Assembly (NCBI GenBank): GCA_016868585.1
Contig: VGGR01000003.1
Span: forward strand, 103,128-167,127
Reading direction: 5' to 3'
DNA from: Bacteroidota bacterium
GTDB taxonomy: Bacteria > Bacteroidota > Bacteroidia > Chitinophagales > Chitinophagaceae
Length of the DNA: 64,000 nt
Shown here: positions 1-8,877 of the stretch, piece after piece
Layout: each line of letters starts with the position of its first letter
Position numbering within the stretch: the first letter of the stretch is position 1
The notes under the pieces: model-generated
Told to the model about the DNA's origin: nothing
The model's input: the letters and a program-made list of their open reading frames with translations, nothing else
Database searches by the model: none
Program-made: the position numbers and the translations under genes

Positions 1-1442
1 TAATTAATAAAGTAGACAAGCCCAATTGTAGACCGGATGAAGTACATGATGCCATATTTGAACTGTTTTTCAATTTAGATGCAAGCGAAGAACAATTGCA
101 CTTCCCAACTTATTATGGTAGCGGAAAAAAGGGATGGTTTAACGATTCACTTGAGTCAACGGATAATATTCTACCGTTAATGGACGGTATTTTAAAACAC
201 GTTCCGGCTCCTAAAGTAAGCGAGGGTCCTCTACAATTACAGATCACTTCTCTCGATTACTCTTCATTTTTAGGACGCATTGCCATTGGTAAGGTAAGCC
301 GGGGCAGTATAAAAGAAAATCAACCAATTGCAGTGGTTCAAGCGGATGGCACTATTCGCAAGACGCGTGTAATGGAGTTATATGTTTTTGAGGGGATGGG
401 TAAGAAAAAAGTGACCGAAGTGGTTGCCGGCGACTTATGTGCTGTGGTGGGGATTGAAGATTTTACTATTGGAGATACCATTGCCGATGCAGAAAATCCG
501 GAGGCGCTATCGGTAATTAGTGTGGACGAACCTACAATGAACATGTTGTTCTCGATTAACAATTCCCCCTTCTTTGGTAAGGACGGCAAATTTGTTACTT
601 CTCGTCACTTGCGCGATCGATTAATGAAGGAGATCGAAAAGAATTTGGCACTTCGTGTGCAGGATACTGGTGAGGGAGATAGCTTTTTGGTATATGGAAG
701 AGGCATTCTCCATTTAGGGATTTTAATTGAAACCATGCGTAGAGAGGGCTATGAATTAACGGTGGGTCAGCCTCAGGTAATTGTAAAAGAAGTGGATGGG
801 GAAAAATGTGAGCCATACGAAGTATTGGTGGTTGACATACCACAGGAGTTTGCTTCAAAGGTTATCGGCTTAGTCAGTCGCAGAAAAGGAGAAATGTTGG
901 TGATGGAAACAAAGGGTGAAATGCAACATTTGGAATTTGACATTCCTTCCCGTGGATTGATTGGCTTACGTACACAGATGCTAACGGCTACAACTGGCGA
1001 AGCGGTTATGGCCCATCGTTTTAGTGAGTACAAACCATGGAGAGGTGTTATTCCGGGTAGAAATAACGGGGTATTGATCTCTAAGTTTCAAGAGCGTTCT
1101 ACCGGATACTCTATTGACAAATTACAAGATCGCGGTACTTTCTTTATTGAGCCCGGAGAGGATGTATATGCGGGTCAGATCGTGGCAGAGCATATCAAAC
1201 CAAGCGACTTGGTAGTAAATGTAACTGAAGCTAAAAAATTAACCAACCACCGTGCCAGTGGGAGTGACGATGCTACCCGACTTGCCACTAAAACACGGAT
1301 GACGCTGGAAGAGTGCATGGAGTACATACAGCATGATGAGTGTATTGAGGTAACTCCCAACTTTATTCGTATGCGTAAGTTGGTTTTAAATGAAGAGGAG
1401 CGTAAAAAAGTTCAAAAAAGAATGGAAGCAGAGGCTTCCTAA
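1..1442 (+). CDS. typA: Ribosome-associated GTPase BipA/TypA (5'-truncated by window edge)
   Basis: Translational GTPase of the EF-G/EF-Tu superfamily that binds 70S ribosomes and helps 50S assembly and stress adaptation. The frame is already open at base 3, where it reads INKVD, the G4 guanine-specificity motif. The P-loop and switch regions therefore lie upstream of the window. About 479 residues are visible: the end of the G domain, the beta-barrel domain II, the EF-G-like domains III and V (with RGLIG near the middle), and the BipA-specific C-terminal domain with the conserved YKPWRG segment. The stop is TAA at 1440-1442. A small membrane-protein gene follows after 22 bp on the same strand. 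Any start inside the window would be spurious, because the family alignment continues right to the edge. Confidence 0.96.
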   Translation, partial: INKVDKPNCRPDEVHDAIFELFFNLDASEEQLHFPTYYGSGKKGWFNDSLESTDNILPLMDGILKHVPAPKVSEGPLQLQITSLDYSSFLGRIAIGKVSRGSIKENQPIAVVQADGTIRKTRVMELYVFEGMGKKKVTEVVAGDLCAVVGIEDFTIGDTIADAENPEALSVISVDEPTMNMLFSINNSPFFGKDGKFVTSRHLRDRLMKEIEKNLALRVQDTGEGDSFLVYGRGILHLGILIETMRREGYELTVGQPQVIVKEVDGEKCEPYEVLVVDIPQEFASKVIGLVSRRKGEMLVMETKGEMQHLEFDIPSRGLIGLRTQMLTATTGEAVMAHRFSEYKPWRGVIPGRNNGVLISKFQERSTGYSIDKLQDRGTFFIEPGEDVYAGQIVAEHIKPSDLVVNVTEAKKLTNHRASGSDDATRLATKTRMTLEECMEYIQHDECIEVTPNFIRMRKLVLNEEERKKVQKRMEAEAS

Positions 1443-1449
1443 TCTTTTT

Positions 1450-1457
1450 TATTTTTG
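1450..1457 (+). promoter_or_regulatory. Putative -7 element upstream of small CxxC protein
   Basis: TATTTTTG matches the Bacteroidota -7 consensus TAnnTTTG and ends 7 bp before the ATG at 1465. I see no clear TTG -33 element at the expected spacing, and the stretch is T-rich, so a chance match is possible. Confidence 0.35.
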
Positions 1458-1464
1458 TAGTGAA

Positions 1465-1668
1465 ATGAAAATTCTATTAGTATTCGTTTTTTTCTTAGTA
1501 CAAGTAATTGCGCAGGCGCAGTGTTCCATTTGTGCTAAAACTGCTCAACAGCTGGGAGAGGGGCCGGCTGATGGGATGAATACAGGTATTCTATACCTGG
1601 CTTTTACCCCTTTTCTCATCGTTGGATATATTGGATACCGTTGGTGGAAGAAAAACCGGCAAGGCTGA
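1465..1668 (+). CDS. Small membrane protein with CxxC motif, function unknown
   Basis: A 67-residue protein. It starts with a hydrophobic signal or TM segment (MKILLVFVFFLVQVIAQAQ), continues with a short exported CSICAK motif, then a GMNTGILYL segment leading into a second TM helix, and ends in a basic WWKKN tail. The predicted topology is a hairpin with a two-cysteine periplasmic loop. The ATG at 1465 is chosen because it opens directly on the signal-like segment; a longer reading from 1390 overlaps typA and adds an unconvincing basic extension. The CxxC could coordinate a metal or be redox active, but that is inference. It ends immediately beside the convergent meaB stop. I recognise similar short proteins in Bacteroidota but cannot name a function. 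Confidence 0.7.
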   Translation: MKILLVFVFFLVQVIAQAQCSICAKTAQQLGEGPADGMNTGILYLAFTPFLIVGYIGYRWWKKNRQG

Positions 1669-2568
1669 TCAGTATGTGGATACAAAACGATAGAGATTAA
1701 AATTGCCCTGCTTTCTTTCTTCTTTTATCAATACGGCCAATTGAGTGCGGTCAATATCATGCAATCTTTTAGCTTCAATTAGCCGATACGCTTTTTCTGC
1801 CAACAGGCCATTTTGTTTATCCTCTTGTTTTACTGCAACTGCTAAATGCTGCAGTGTGCGATACAGTTGATCGACTCCTTCGTTGGTGATAGCAGTAGTT
1901 GGTAAGATGGGGATCTCCTTTTCGCTTCTTGCATACACTGGCGATAACATAAGTTTAAGGTGATTCAGGTATTTTGCCGTATCAGGACGATCTGCTTTAT
2001 TTACCACAATTAGATCTGCAATTTCCATCAGCCCGGCCTTCATTGTTTGAATTTCGTCACCTCCTTCCGGAACCAATACCACAGCTGTAACATCGGCAAG
2101 TCCTGCAATTTCTATTTCACTCTGCCCAACTCCCACCGTTTCTATAATTATCCAGTCAAAATCTCCTTGTTGCAATAACTCACAGATTTCAATGATCCTG
2201 GGGTGTAGCCCACCCAATGATCCGCGAGAAGCCAATGAGCGAATGTATATATCAGGGTGAGTATACCAGGAAGACATCCGAATGCGGTCACCCAAAATTG
2301 CGCCTTGATGGAAGGGCGACGAAGGGTCTACGCATAATACCGCAATTTTCTTTCCATCTTCGACGACTTTTCCGATCAGTTTGTCTACCAATGTACTTTT
2401 CCCGGCACCCGGCGGACCCGTAATGCCAAGAACAGGTTTGGTCCCCATGGGAAGACTCTCCAATAAAGAGACGTATCCTTCCTGTTGGTTCTCAATAACA
2501 GAAATGAATTGCGCCAGTACTTTTTGGTCGCCCGCTTTAATTTTTTCTAATTGCGATTCCCACTGCAT
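1669..2568 (-). CDS. meaB: Methylmalonyl-CoA mutase-associated GTPase MeaB (ArgK family)
   Basis: G3E-family P-loop GTPase that chaperones adenosylcobalamin loading and protection of methylmalonyl-CoA mutase. At 299 residues it is slightly shorter than the usual 310-330. The Walker A motif GPPGAGKST is at residues 51-59, the DPSSP switch segment near 81-85, ETVGVGQSE near 143-151 and the NKAD specificity motif at 190-193. The C-terminal dimerisation arm is present. It starts at ATG 2568 and lies divergent from the glycosyltransferase gene at 2621. The mutase subunits are not in this window. A weak TACCTTTA element at 2588-2595 on this strand may be its promoter. Confidence 0.95.
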   Translation of the reverse strand: MQWESQLEKIKAGDQKVLAQFISVIENQQEGYVSLLESLPMGTKPVLGITGPPGAGKSTLVDKLIGKVVEDGKKIAVLCVDPSSPFHQGAILGDRIRMSSWYTHPDIYIRSLASRGSLGGLHPRIIEICELLQQGDFDWIIIETVGVGQSEIEIAGLADVTAVVLVPEGGDEIQTMKAGLMEIADLIVVNKADRPDTAKYLNHLKLMLSPVYARSEKEIPILPTTAITNEGVDQLYRTLQHLAVAVKQEDKQNGLLAEKAYRLIEAKRLHDIDRTQLAVLIKEERKQGNFNLYRFVSTY

Positions 2569-2620
2569 GCAGTATTATCCTTGTTGGTAAAGGTAAGCGG
2601 GATAGCATTAATTTTAACCT

Positions 2621-3619
2621 GTGCAACCCATTGAAGGCATATCACTGATTATTCCCAATTATAATGGGGAACAACTATTGCCGCAAATTCTGCCTCCTGC
2701 TATTGTAGCACTCTCAGCTACAGGAATTATTTATGAAATTATTGTTGTGGATGATGCGTCCACTGATCGATCAGTAGCCATGCTTGCTCGTGACTTTCCG
2801 CAGGTGCATATCATTCAAGTACCGATGAACGGTGGATTTTCAAAAACAGCTAATGCAGGTATAAAAGCCGCTACATATAATTGGGTATTATTGTTAAACA
2901 GTGATGTGAAGTTGACCCCAGCATATTTTGAATCAATGCTTCCTTATTGTCAACACTCGGATGTATTCAGTGTCAGCGGCCGAATAGTAGGATGGGATAC
3001 TGATCAAATTCAGGACGGAGGAAAGTATCCGGTATTACAAGGCGCCAAGATCAAAACCAGTTACGATTTTATTCCTACATGGCCCGAACCATCCACTTTT
3101 TCCTTTCCTTGTTTCTATAGCTCGGGGGCCAATGCGTTTATCAATCGAAAGTTATTTTTGGAACTAGGTGGTTTTAATGAATTGTTTTCTCCCTATTATG
3201 TTGAAGACACGGAACTTTCACTGCGCGCCTGGCGCTTAGGATATAGTAATTATTACGAACACAAAGCTATTTGTGCGCATCGGACTTCTTCCACGATCGG
3301 TTCTTCCGAGAGAAAAAAACAGATTGATCGTATTTTTTATCGGAACAAGTACTTGTTGCATGCCATACACTTAGATGGATTGTATTTATTGAGCTGGCTA
3401 TTGCAATTAAAACTGGAATTGGTTTTTCGATTACTCACTTTTCGGTTTACCTCTCTTTTTTCTTATATCGATTTTATAAAGTTGATCCCTGCCATCATAA
3501 AAAGTCGGAGTAGGGTACGCCAGTTGGCAGCAGGGAAAAACCTACAAGCAATCCCTGCTTTGTTCAATAAAATTCAACAGCAGATCAATCATCGGCCCGT
3601 AGTAATACAGCAACGATAA
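2621..3619 (+). CDS. Family 2 glycosyltransferase
   Basis: Inverting GT-A glycosyltransferase, probably building surface polysaccharide or glycans on the cytoplasmic face. The N-terminus has the family signature SLIIPNYNG, then VVDDASTD (nucleotide binding) near residues 41-48 and LLNSD in the DxD position. YYVEDTELSLRAWR supplies the ED catalytic motif. The C-terminal 80 residues are amphipathic and basic (LLQLKLEL, FRLLTFRF), consistent with membrane association. The start is GTG at 2621: an in-frame TAA lies six bases upstream, so no longer start exists, and the first residues already run into the family core. The acceptor is unknown. A truncated GT2 on the opposite strand and a GT4 follow, marking a small glycosylation island between housekeeping genes. 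Confidence 0.88.
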   Translation: MQPIEGISLIIPNYNGEQLLPQILPPAIVALSATGIIYEIIVVDDASTDRSVAMLARDFPQVHIIQVPMNGGFSKTANAGIKAATYNWVLLLNSDVKLTPAYFESMLPYCQHSDVFSVSGRIVGWDTDQIQDGGKYPVLQGAKIKTSYDFIPTWPEPSTFSFPCFYSSGANAFINRKLFLELGGFNELFSPYYVEDTELSLRAWRLGYSNYYEHKAICAHRTSSTIGSSERKKQIDRIFYRNKYLLHAIHLDGLYLLSWLLQLKLELVFRLLTFRFTSLFSYIDFIKLIPAIIKSRSRVRQLAAGKNLQAIPALFNKIQQQINHRPVVIQQR

Positions 3620-3622
3620 ACA

Positions 3623-4045
3623 TTAATTATTCCGCAAATATGTTTGTATCAAACCAATGGCATGTTTGAGCTGAGAAGGCCATCGTATTTTTCTTTTTTT
3701 ATAGCAAAAAAGATCCGCTTGGTGGTGCATCATAAAAACAAATAATGGCCAAGCTTTTCGTAGGTTAATTAGTTTATCCAAATTAGTTGTCCATTCCATT
3801 AAGCGTTGATGCGAGATGGTAGCTATCCCGGGACTTTCCGCAAAAGCTTTACAATGAGCGCTTACAGCAACCATATGCATCAGCCTTGTCTTTTTTTGTC
3901 CGGCTCTTTCTCCAAACACCGATGCGTTAGAGGTATGCATTCGTTGATAGACCAAAAGCTCCGGTAAATATTGTACCCCACCTGCCGGGGCGGCTCTTCC
4001 GGCTATATACCAATCATAAAATAAAAGAGGGGGAAGTTCTTTCAT
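3623..4045 (-). pseudogene. Remnant of a family 2 glycosyltransferase (C-terminal part only)
   Basis: The 140-residue reading begins MKELPPLLFYDWYIAG and runs through LPELLVYQRMHTSN to a C-terminal hydrophobic and basic tail. This matches the second half of GT2 proteins, where FYDWW...A and L.YR.H follow the catalytic core. The nucleotide-binding half with the DD and DxD motifs is absent. An in-frame TAG lies just upstream of the ATG, and only about 60 bp separate it from the divergently transcribed GT4 gene, so no N-terminal half is hidden in another frame. I read it as a decayed gene left by deletion, although expression of the fragment cannot be excluded. It is convergent with the GT2 gene that ends at 3619. 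Confidence 0.7.
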
Positions 4046-4107
4046 ATTAATTGGTAACTAATAAAATGGTTCACTAAATTGCCATGGTTACAAATCTATT
4101 TTAAAAA

Positions 4108-5172
4108 TTGCGCATCAACATTCTCCTTCCGTTTCCGGTAACAAAGCCTGTGGGTGGTGCTCGTATTATGTACGAATATGCCAATCGGTTTGTGGCACTC
4201 GGGCATCAAGTAACGGTGTTACATGCTTTGCGTCGTCCTTTTAAAAAAATGCGCTCACCATTATGGTGGAAGCGATTGGTGTTTGCAATAAGGGGTGCGG
4301 TACGTCCCGCCTGGTTTCCGCTGGATAAAAGAGTTAAATCAACAATCGTAGATGAAATTAGTGACTCTTTTGTTCCGGATGGAGACGTTCTGTTTTCTAC
4401 CTGGTGGCAAATGGCCTATGCATTGGCTACATTATCTCCACAGAAAGGAGTTCCTGTAAACCTTGTGCAAGACTATGAAAACTGGACCGGACAAGCCGAT
4501 TTGGTAAATGCTTCTTATCGTTTACCGCTCCGGTATGCAGCAATTTCCAATTGGCTTCGCATTTTAGTGGAAAAGGAATCGGGGCGGGGGGTTCAATTAT
4601 TACCCAACGCCATTGACACTACTCAATTTTTGCAAGTTGTTGCACCTCACTTACGAGATCCGTTATCTGTACTGGCCCTGTATTCTGAGGAGAAAAGAAA
4701 AGGGACTCGTTATATACTAGCGGCTCTTCAACCCCTACGGGCCAAATATCCGTTGTTGCGCTTTAATTTTTTTGGTGTATATCCTCGTCCGGCTTCCTTA
4801 CCAGCGTGGGTAAATTATTACCAAAAACCCAAGGATTTGAAAACACTGTACAATCAACATGCAATTTTTCTATCCGCGTCGTTGGGGGAGGGTTGGGCCT
4901 TACCTCCGGCAGAAGCAATGGCTTGTGGGTGTGCAGTAGTTTGTACAAACATTGGCGGTCATGCTGACTACGCTAAGGACAACCAAACCGCATTATTGAT
5001 TCCAACTGAAAACACCACTGCTATGGTTACAGCACTTGCTTTGCTGTTTGAAAATACAACGCTAAGAATTCAGCTGGCAGAAAATAGCCGAATACAGCTA
5101 TTGGAAAAATTTAGCTGGGAACAAAGTATTGCTACTGCATTGACCTGGTTTGACTCTTTACAAAAAGAATAA
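4108..5172 (+). CDS. Family 4 glycosyltransferase
   Basis: Retaining GT-B glycosyltransferase of 354 residues. The N-terminal domain opens with the glycine-rich acceptor loop (LLPFPVTKPVGGARIMYEY). The C-terminal Rossmann domain carries LGEGWALPPAEAMACG, the E(x7)E-type nucleotide-sugar binding motif of GT4 enzymes. The start is taken as TTG at 4108. The in-frame ATG at 4084 hits a stop after six codons, and residue 2 onward already matches the conserved family N-terminus, so a non-ATG start is well supported. The donor and acceptor are unknown. It is probably part of the same surface-glycan activity as the GT2 at 2621, and it ends 9 bp before coaX. Confidence 0.86.
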   Translation: MRINILLPFPVTKPVGGARIMYEYANRFVALGHQVTVLHALRRPFKKMRSPLWWKRLVFAIRGAVRPAWFPLDKRVKSTIVDEISDSFVPDGDVLFSTWWQMAYALATLSPQKGVPVNLVQDYENWTGQADLVNASYRLPLRYAAISNWLRILVEKESGRGVQLLPNAIDTTQFLQVVAPHLRDPLSVLALYSEEKRKGTRYILAALQPLRAKYPLLRFNFFGVYPRPASLPAWVNYYQKPKDLKTLYNQHAIFLSASLGEGWALPPAEAMACGCAVVCTNIGGHADYAKDNQTALLIPTENTTAMVTALALLFENTTLRIQLAENSRIQLLEKFSWEQSIATALTWFDSLQKE

Positions 5173-5177
5173 CTTTG
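5149..5177 (+). promoter_or_regulatory. Putative coaX promoter
   Basis: TTTG at 5149-5152 and TAACTTTG at 5170-5177 are separated by 17 bp, matching the Bacteroidota -33/-7 architecture. The -7 box ends 4 bp before the coaX ATG, so the transcript would have almost no leader. Confidence 0.55.
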
Positions 5178-5181
5178 CACC

Positions 5182-5910
5182 ATGGCAATAACCCTTTGCT
5201 TTGATTTTGGCAATACTCGTCGTAAAGTAGCTGTATTTGACAAAGCTAATTTACGTGAAGCTATTACCCTTCCGAACGATACCAAGGAAACGATTGAAAA
5301 GCTGATCAAAGATTTTCAACCGGTTAACTCTATTCTTTCTTCGGTGGTAAATCATAATCCGGAGATGGAAGATGTGCTTGCTCATTACACTCGCTTTCAT
5401 AAACTCAATCACCAAACACGACTGGCTTTTACTACACCCGTGGGGAAACCTGAAACAATTGGGGCTGACCGCCTGGCTATTGCGGCTGCGGCGGTTCATT
5501 ATTATCCCAATCAGCACACGCTGGTTATAGCACTGGGTTCTTGTATTACGTATAATTTTATCAATGCACAGCATGCTTTTCTTGGGGGTGGGATTTCTCC
5601 GGGACTTGAAATGCGTTTAAAATCACTCCAACATTACACGGCGTTATTGCCCTTGGTCAAACCAGATGCAGATGCCCCTTTGATCGGGTACGATACTACC
5701 ACCAACATTTTATCGGGGGTAATTAAGGGGATGGCCTTTGAAATAGATGGATTTATTGATGCGTATAGCGCTCGTTATGAGAACTTTAACTTGCTATTAA
5801 CCGGTGGAGATCTGTCCTATTTGGCTGCCCACTGTAAAAACAGGATATTTGCGGACCCTGATTTAATCTACAAGGGGCTCTATGCCATCAGCGAAGTCAA
5901 TAATTCCTAA
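5182..5910 (+). CDS. coaX: Type III pantothenate kinase
   Basis: Catalyses ATP-dependent phosphorylation of pantothenate, the first step of coenzyme A synthesis. This is the ASKHA-fold CoaX type. The 242 residues match family length. Motifs include the phosphate-1 loop DFGNTR near residue 9, TPxGKPxTIGADRL (pantothenate site and dimer interface) near 85-98, ALGSCITYNFI (phosphate-2, usually GTA/CITYDF) and GGGISPG. TGGD near the C-terminus forms part of the adenosine site. The start is ATG 5182. The 3' end overlaps the next outer-membrane protein gene by 29 bp, implying translational coupling. Confidence 0.95.
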   Translation: MAITLCFDFGNTRRKVAVFDKANLREAITLPNDTKETIEKLIKDFQPVNSILSSVVNHNPEMEDVLAHYTRFHKLNHQTRLAFTTPVGKPETIGADRLAIAAAAVHYYPNQHTLVIALGSCITYNFINAQHAFLGGGISPGLEMRLKSLQHYTALLPLVKPDADAPLIGYDTTTNILSGVIKGMAFEIDGFIDAYSARYENFNLLLTGGDLSYLAAHCKNRIFADPDLIYKGLYAISEVNNS

Positions 5911-7300
5911 CAGTATCAATTTGTTACACAAATCATTCGGCTTAACCATCCTATTTATTTTCATCTGGTTGGCCCCAGGTTTTGCACAGGATAACTCGCC
6001 TTATTCTCGTTTCGGAATTGGCGATTTGACCGCTACTACCAATATTAATAACAGAGGTATGGGTGGAATTACTGCGGGTTATACAGATCAGCTTTCTGTC
6101 AACTTTAATAACCCGGCTTCTTTTTCGTCCTTTCAGGCATGGAAAGAAAAAAAATCAAAGAAATTAAGTTCTGGCCGCGCCATCTTGGATATTGGAGTCA
6201 ATGTGGACAATCGCACATTACGAGATCCTTTGGTTGCCAATAATTTTAATGCCAGCAATGCAGTTTTCTCCTACATGCAAGTAGGCTTACCTCTTCTTAG
6301 GGGGTGGGGTATGAGTTTTGGTTTGCGCCCGGTCTCCAGAATCAGTTATCGTATTGATAAGAACGAACGATTGACAGACCCAATCACCGGAGCTGCCATC
6401 GATAGCGCCATTACCCGTTACAGGGGAGATGGGGGTGCTTATTTAGCCGCTGCCGGTACAGGGCTTTCCTTATTCAGCAAAGAGAAGTTTGGACTGGAAG
6501 AAAAATTTAGTGTGGGCTTTAACGTGGGATATTTATTTGGGAAAAAAGATTATAGCAGTCGCCGTAGCCTGATCAATGATTCAGTGTCTTATTATCAGGC
6601 AAATTTTCAAACAAAAACAACATTTGGAAAATTACAAGCCAGTGCCGGGTTACAGTATCAGATTCCTCTAAATAAAAGCATGACGCTTACCTTAGGAGCG
6701 TATGGAAATCTGAAACAAGAATTAAATGCCGAGCAGGACATACTACGCGAAACGTTCTATTATGATCAAGGGCAGGGAGAGGTTCGTTTGGATAGCGTTT
6801 CTGATATTCGCGGGCGTAAGGATAAAATGATCTTACCGGCTTCTTATACCATTGGATTTGTATGGCAGAAATACGCTATTCCCAATAAGGAAGGCGGTTG
6901 GATGATTGGGGCAGATTACAATAAACAATCCTGGAGTGATTATCGATTTTTTGGAAAAACAGATTCCATTCAAGATACCTGGGAAATTCGGGTGGGCGCG
7001 CAGATTAGTCCGGTACCTCGCCACAGTTATTTTACGAATGTCAATTATCGCTTTGGATTTTTTGCAGGGCCTGATTATGTTCGTTTGATAAACAAAACCC
7101 CTCGTTTTGGCGCCAGTTTTGGGGCGGGTCTACCTATTCCCATCAGCCGACAAACTCCCAATCAGATCACTTTTATCAATGTAGCATTGGAGTACATCAA
7201 GCGGGGCAACAAGCAGAATTTGTTACAGGATAATTTATTCAGGTTCACCCTTGGATTCTCTCTGAGTGATATCTGGTTTATCAAGCGACAATATGATTAA
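5882..7300 (+). CDS. Putative outer-membrane beta-barrel protein
   Basis: A 472-residue exported protein. A hydrophobic segment ending in FAQ gives a signal peptide after a rather long polar N-terminus, and the mature protein starts DNSPYSRFGIGDL. It contains repeated amphipathic strands with aromatic residues and ends in LSDIWFIKRQYD. The NSPYSRFG start, followed by GMGG and NFNNPASF, is typical of Bacteroidota FadL/PorV-like transport-associated barrels, but I cannot assign a substrate. It overlaps coaX by 29 bp and lptC by 8 bp. In-frame ATGs inside the overlap are few, so the start could be slightly further downstream. Its placement directly before lptC suggests a role linked to the outer membrane. 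Confidence 0.75.
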   Translation: MPSAKSIIPNSINLLHKSFGLTILFIFIWLAPGFAQDNSPYSRFGIGDLTATTNINNRGMGGITAGYTDQLSVNFNNPASFSSFQAWKEKKSKKLSSGRAILDIGVNVDNRTLRDPLVANNFNASNAVFSYMQVGLPLLRGWGMSFGLRPVSRISYRIDKNERLTDPITGAAIDSAITRYRGDGGAYLAAAGTGLSLFSKEKFGLEEKFSVGFNVGYLFGKKDYSSRRSLINDSVSYYQANFQTKTTFGKLQASAGLQYQIPLNKSMTLTLGAYGNLKQELNAEQDILRETFYYDQGQGEVRLDSVSDIRGRKDKMILPASYTIGFVWQKYAIPNKEGGWMIGADYNKQSWSDYRFFGKTDSIQDTWEIRVGAQISPVPRHSYFTNVNYRFGFFAGPDYVRLINKTPRFGASFGAGLPIPISRQTPNQITFINVALEYIKRGNKQNLLQDNLFRFTLGFSLSDIWFIKRQYD

Positions 7301-7841
7301 GTCCATTAGGACAGCTTTTCCGGCTATTTTCATTTTTTTACTCTCCGCCTGCGAGAACGACGATCGTGTGCTGACTAACTGGACTAAACAATTACTGCTT
7401 AAAGAAGAAGCCACTGATGTGGTAAGTACAATCAGTCAGGAAGGAAAATTAAAAGCGCGTATCAAAGCACCTATAATGGTCAAGGAGGCGGGCGATACTA
7501 TTCAAATGACATTTCCCCAGACGCTTCATTGTGATTTTTATAACGATAGCGCCAAAATAGAAACCCGTTTAGACGCAAAATTTGGGATTTATTACGAAAA
7601 TCTCAATAAAGTATTTCTACGAGATAGCGTTGTGGTGATTACTGAAAAAGGGGACACGCTCTTATCGCCTGAACTCTGGTGGGATCAGGGATCAAAACTT
7701 TTTTACACGGATAAGTTTGCCAGTTACCGTAGCCCCGGTCAACAAATTTTAGGTGGAAAGGGGTTGGAAGCCACACAGGATTTGAAACGAATTACGTTTA
7801 ACTTTACTACCGGACTGGTAAACGCGCCCAAGAGTCATTAA
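7293..7841 (+). CDS. lptC: LPS export ABC transporter periplasmic protein LptC
   Basis: Lipoprotein-type LptC homologue, bridging the LptBFG extractor and the LptA bridge that moves lipopolysaccharide across the periplasm. It has 182 residues. The N-terminal signal ends in the lipobox LLSAC, so it is probably lipid-anchored rather than TM-anchored as in E. coli. The rest is a single OstA-like beta-jellyroll domain, with DTIQMTFPQ and later LSPELWWDQ...FYTDKF, a pattern typical of Bacteroidota LptC. The ATG at 7293 is chosen because it opens on the signal peptide; an in-frame start at 7266 would add nine residues. It overlaps the upstream gene by 8 bp. Confidence 0.85.
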   Translation: MIKSIRTAFPAIFIFLLSACENDDRVLTNWTKQLLLKEEATDVVSTISQEGKLKARIKAPIMVKEAGDTIQMTFPQTLHCDFYNDSAKIETRLDAKFGIYYENLNKVFLRDSVVVITEKGDTLLSPELWWDQGSKLFYTDKFASYRSPGQQILGGKGLEATQDLKRITFNFTTGLVNAPKSH

Positions 7842-7876
7842 GAGTTAACTTTACGTTCCTCAACTTTTTTACAGTT

Positions 7877-8866
7877 ATGCAATACCGTAACATGGGTTGT
7901 ACAGGTCTTCAGCTAAGTGTCCTCTCCTTTGGGAGTTGGGTAAGTTTTCATAAACAAATTGACGATACAATTGCCGATGAATTAATGGGAATTGCCTATG
8001 ATAATGGGGTCAATTTTTTTGACAATGCCGAAGTGTATGAACTTGGCGAAAGTGAAAAAATGATGGGACGTGTGCTAAAGAAAAAAAACTGGGATCGTAC
8101 CTCTTACACCGTTTCTTCAAAGGTATTTTGGGGTTGGCGAGGAAAGGGAAATAAGCCTAATCAACATGGGTTGAGTCGAAAGCACATTGTAGAAGCTTGT
8201 CATGAGGCTCTGCAAAGACTACAAACAGATTACCTGGATCTCTATTTCTGTCATCGTCCCGACAAGAATGTACCAATCGAAGAAGTAGTATGGACCATGC
8301 ACAATCTGATCACGCAAGGCAAAATTTTATATTGGGGTACCAGCGAGTGGAGTGGCGTAGAGATCATGGAGGCGCATCGAATTGCACAACAACATCATTT
8401 GATTGGACCTACTGTAGAACAACCACAATACAATTTGTTTGAGCGAAATAAAATTGAGAACGAATTTTTGATGGTCTACAACACTGTTGGACTCGGTACC
8501 ACTATCTGGAGTCCACTGGCTTCTGGTATGTTAACAGGCAAGTATAACAACGGAGTGCCTGGCGGCAGTCGTTTTGGAATCAAAGGATTTGAATGGCTTA
8601 AAGATCGTTGGATGCAGGACAAGGTGCTTCATGCCGTACAATCATTGAGCCAACTGGCAGCTGAGTTAGGTGTTAGTTTGCCTGCGTTAAGCATTGCCTG
8701 GTGTATAAAAAATCCAAACGTTACCACGGCTATTTTGGGAGCCACACGTAAAGAGCAATTACTGGAAAATTTGAAAGCGCTGGATGTTTTAGAGTTGTTG
8801 ACATCTGACGTGATGAATCGTATTGATACCATAACCGGTACTAAACCCGTTCTTCCAGAATATTAA
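7877..8866 (+). CDS. Aldo/keto reductase, Kv-beta-like subfamily
   Basis: NADPH-dependent aldehyde/ketone reductase with a TIM-barrel fold, 329 residues. The catalytic tetrad is visible: Asp and Tyr in FFDNAEVYE, Lys in SSKVFWG and His in YFCHRPD. The downstream QPQYNLFER and the SPLASGMLTGKY segment are typical of the potassium-channel beta-subunit and YghZ-like branch (AKR6/AKR14). The C-terminal LGATRKEQLLENL forms the NADP-phosphate binding segment. The physiological substrate is unknown; such enzymes detoxify methylglyoxal and other carbonyls. An SDR gene follows 11 bp downstream and is probably co-transcribed. Confidence 0.93.
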   Translation: MQYRNMGCTGLQLSVLSFGSWVSFHKQIDDTIADELMGIAYDNGVNFFDNAEVYELGESEKMMGRVLKKKNWDRTSYTVSSKVFWGWRGKGNKPNQHGLSRKHIVEACHEALQRLQTDYLDLYFCHRPDKNVPIEEVVWTMHNLITQGKILYWGTSEWSGVEIMEAHRIAQQHHLIGPTVEQPQYNLFERNKIENEFLMVYNTVGLGTTIWSPLASGMLTGKYNNGVPGGSRFGIKGFEWLKDRWMQDKVLHAVQSLSQLAAELGVSLPALSIAWCIKNPNVTTAILGATRKEQLLENLKALDVLELLTSDVMNRIDTITGTKPVLPEY

Positions 8867-8877
8867 TTGAATCGATC

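Noticed and set aside
4084..4104. ATG at 4084 as start of the GT4 gene
   Set aside because: The frame ends at a TAA after six codons, so this ATG cannot initiate the enzyme.
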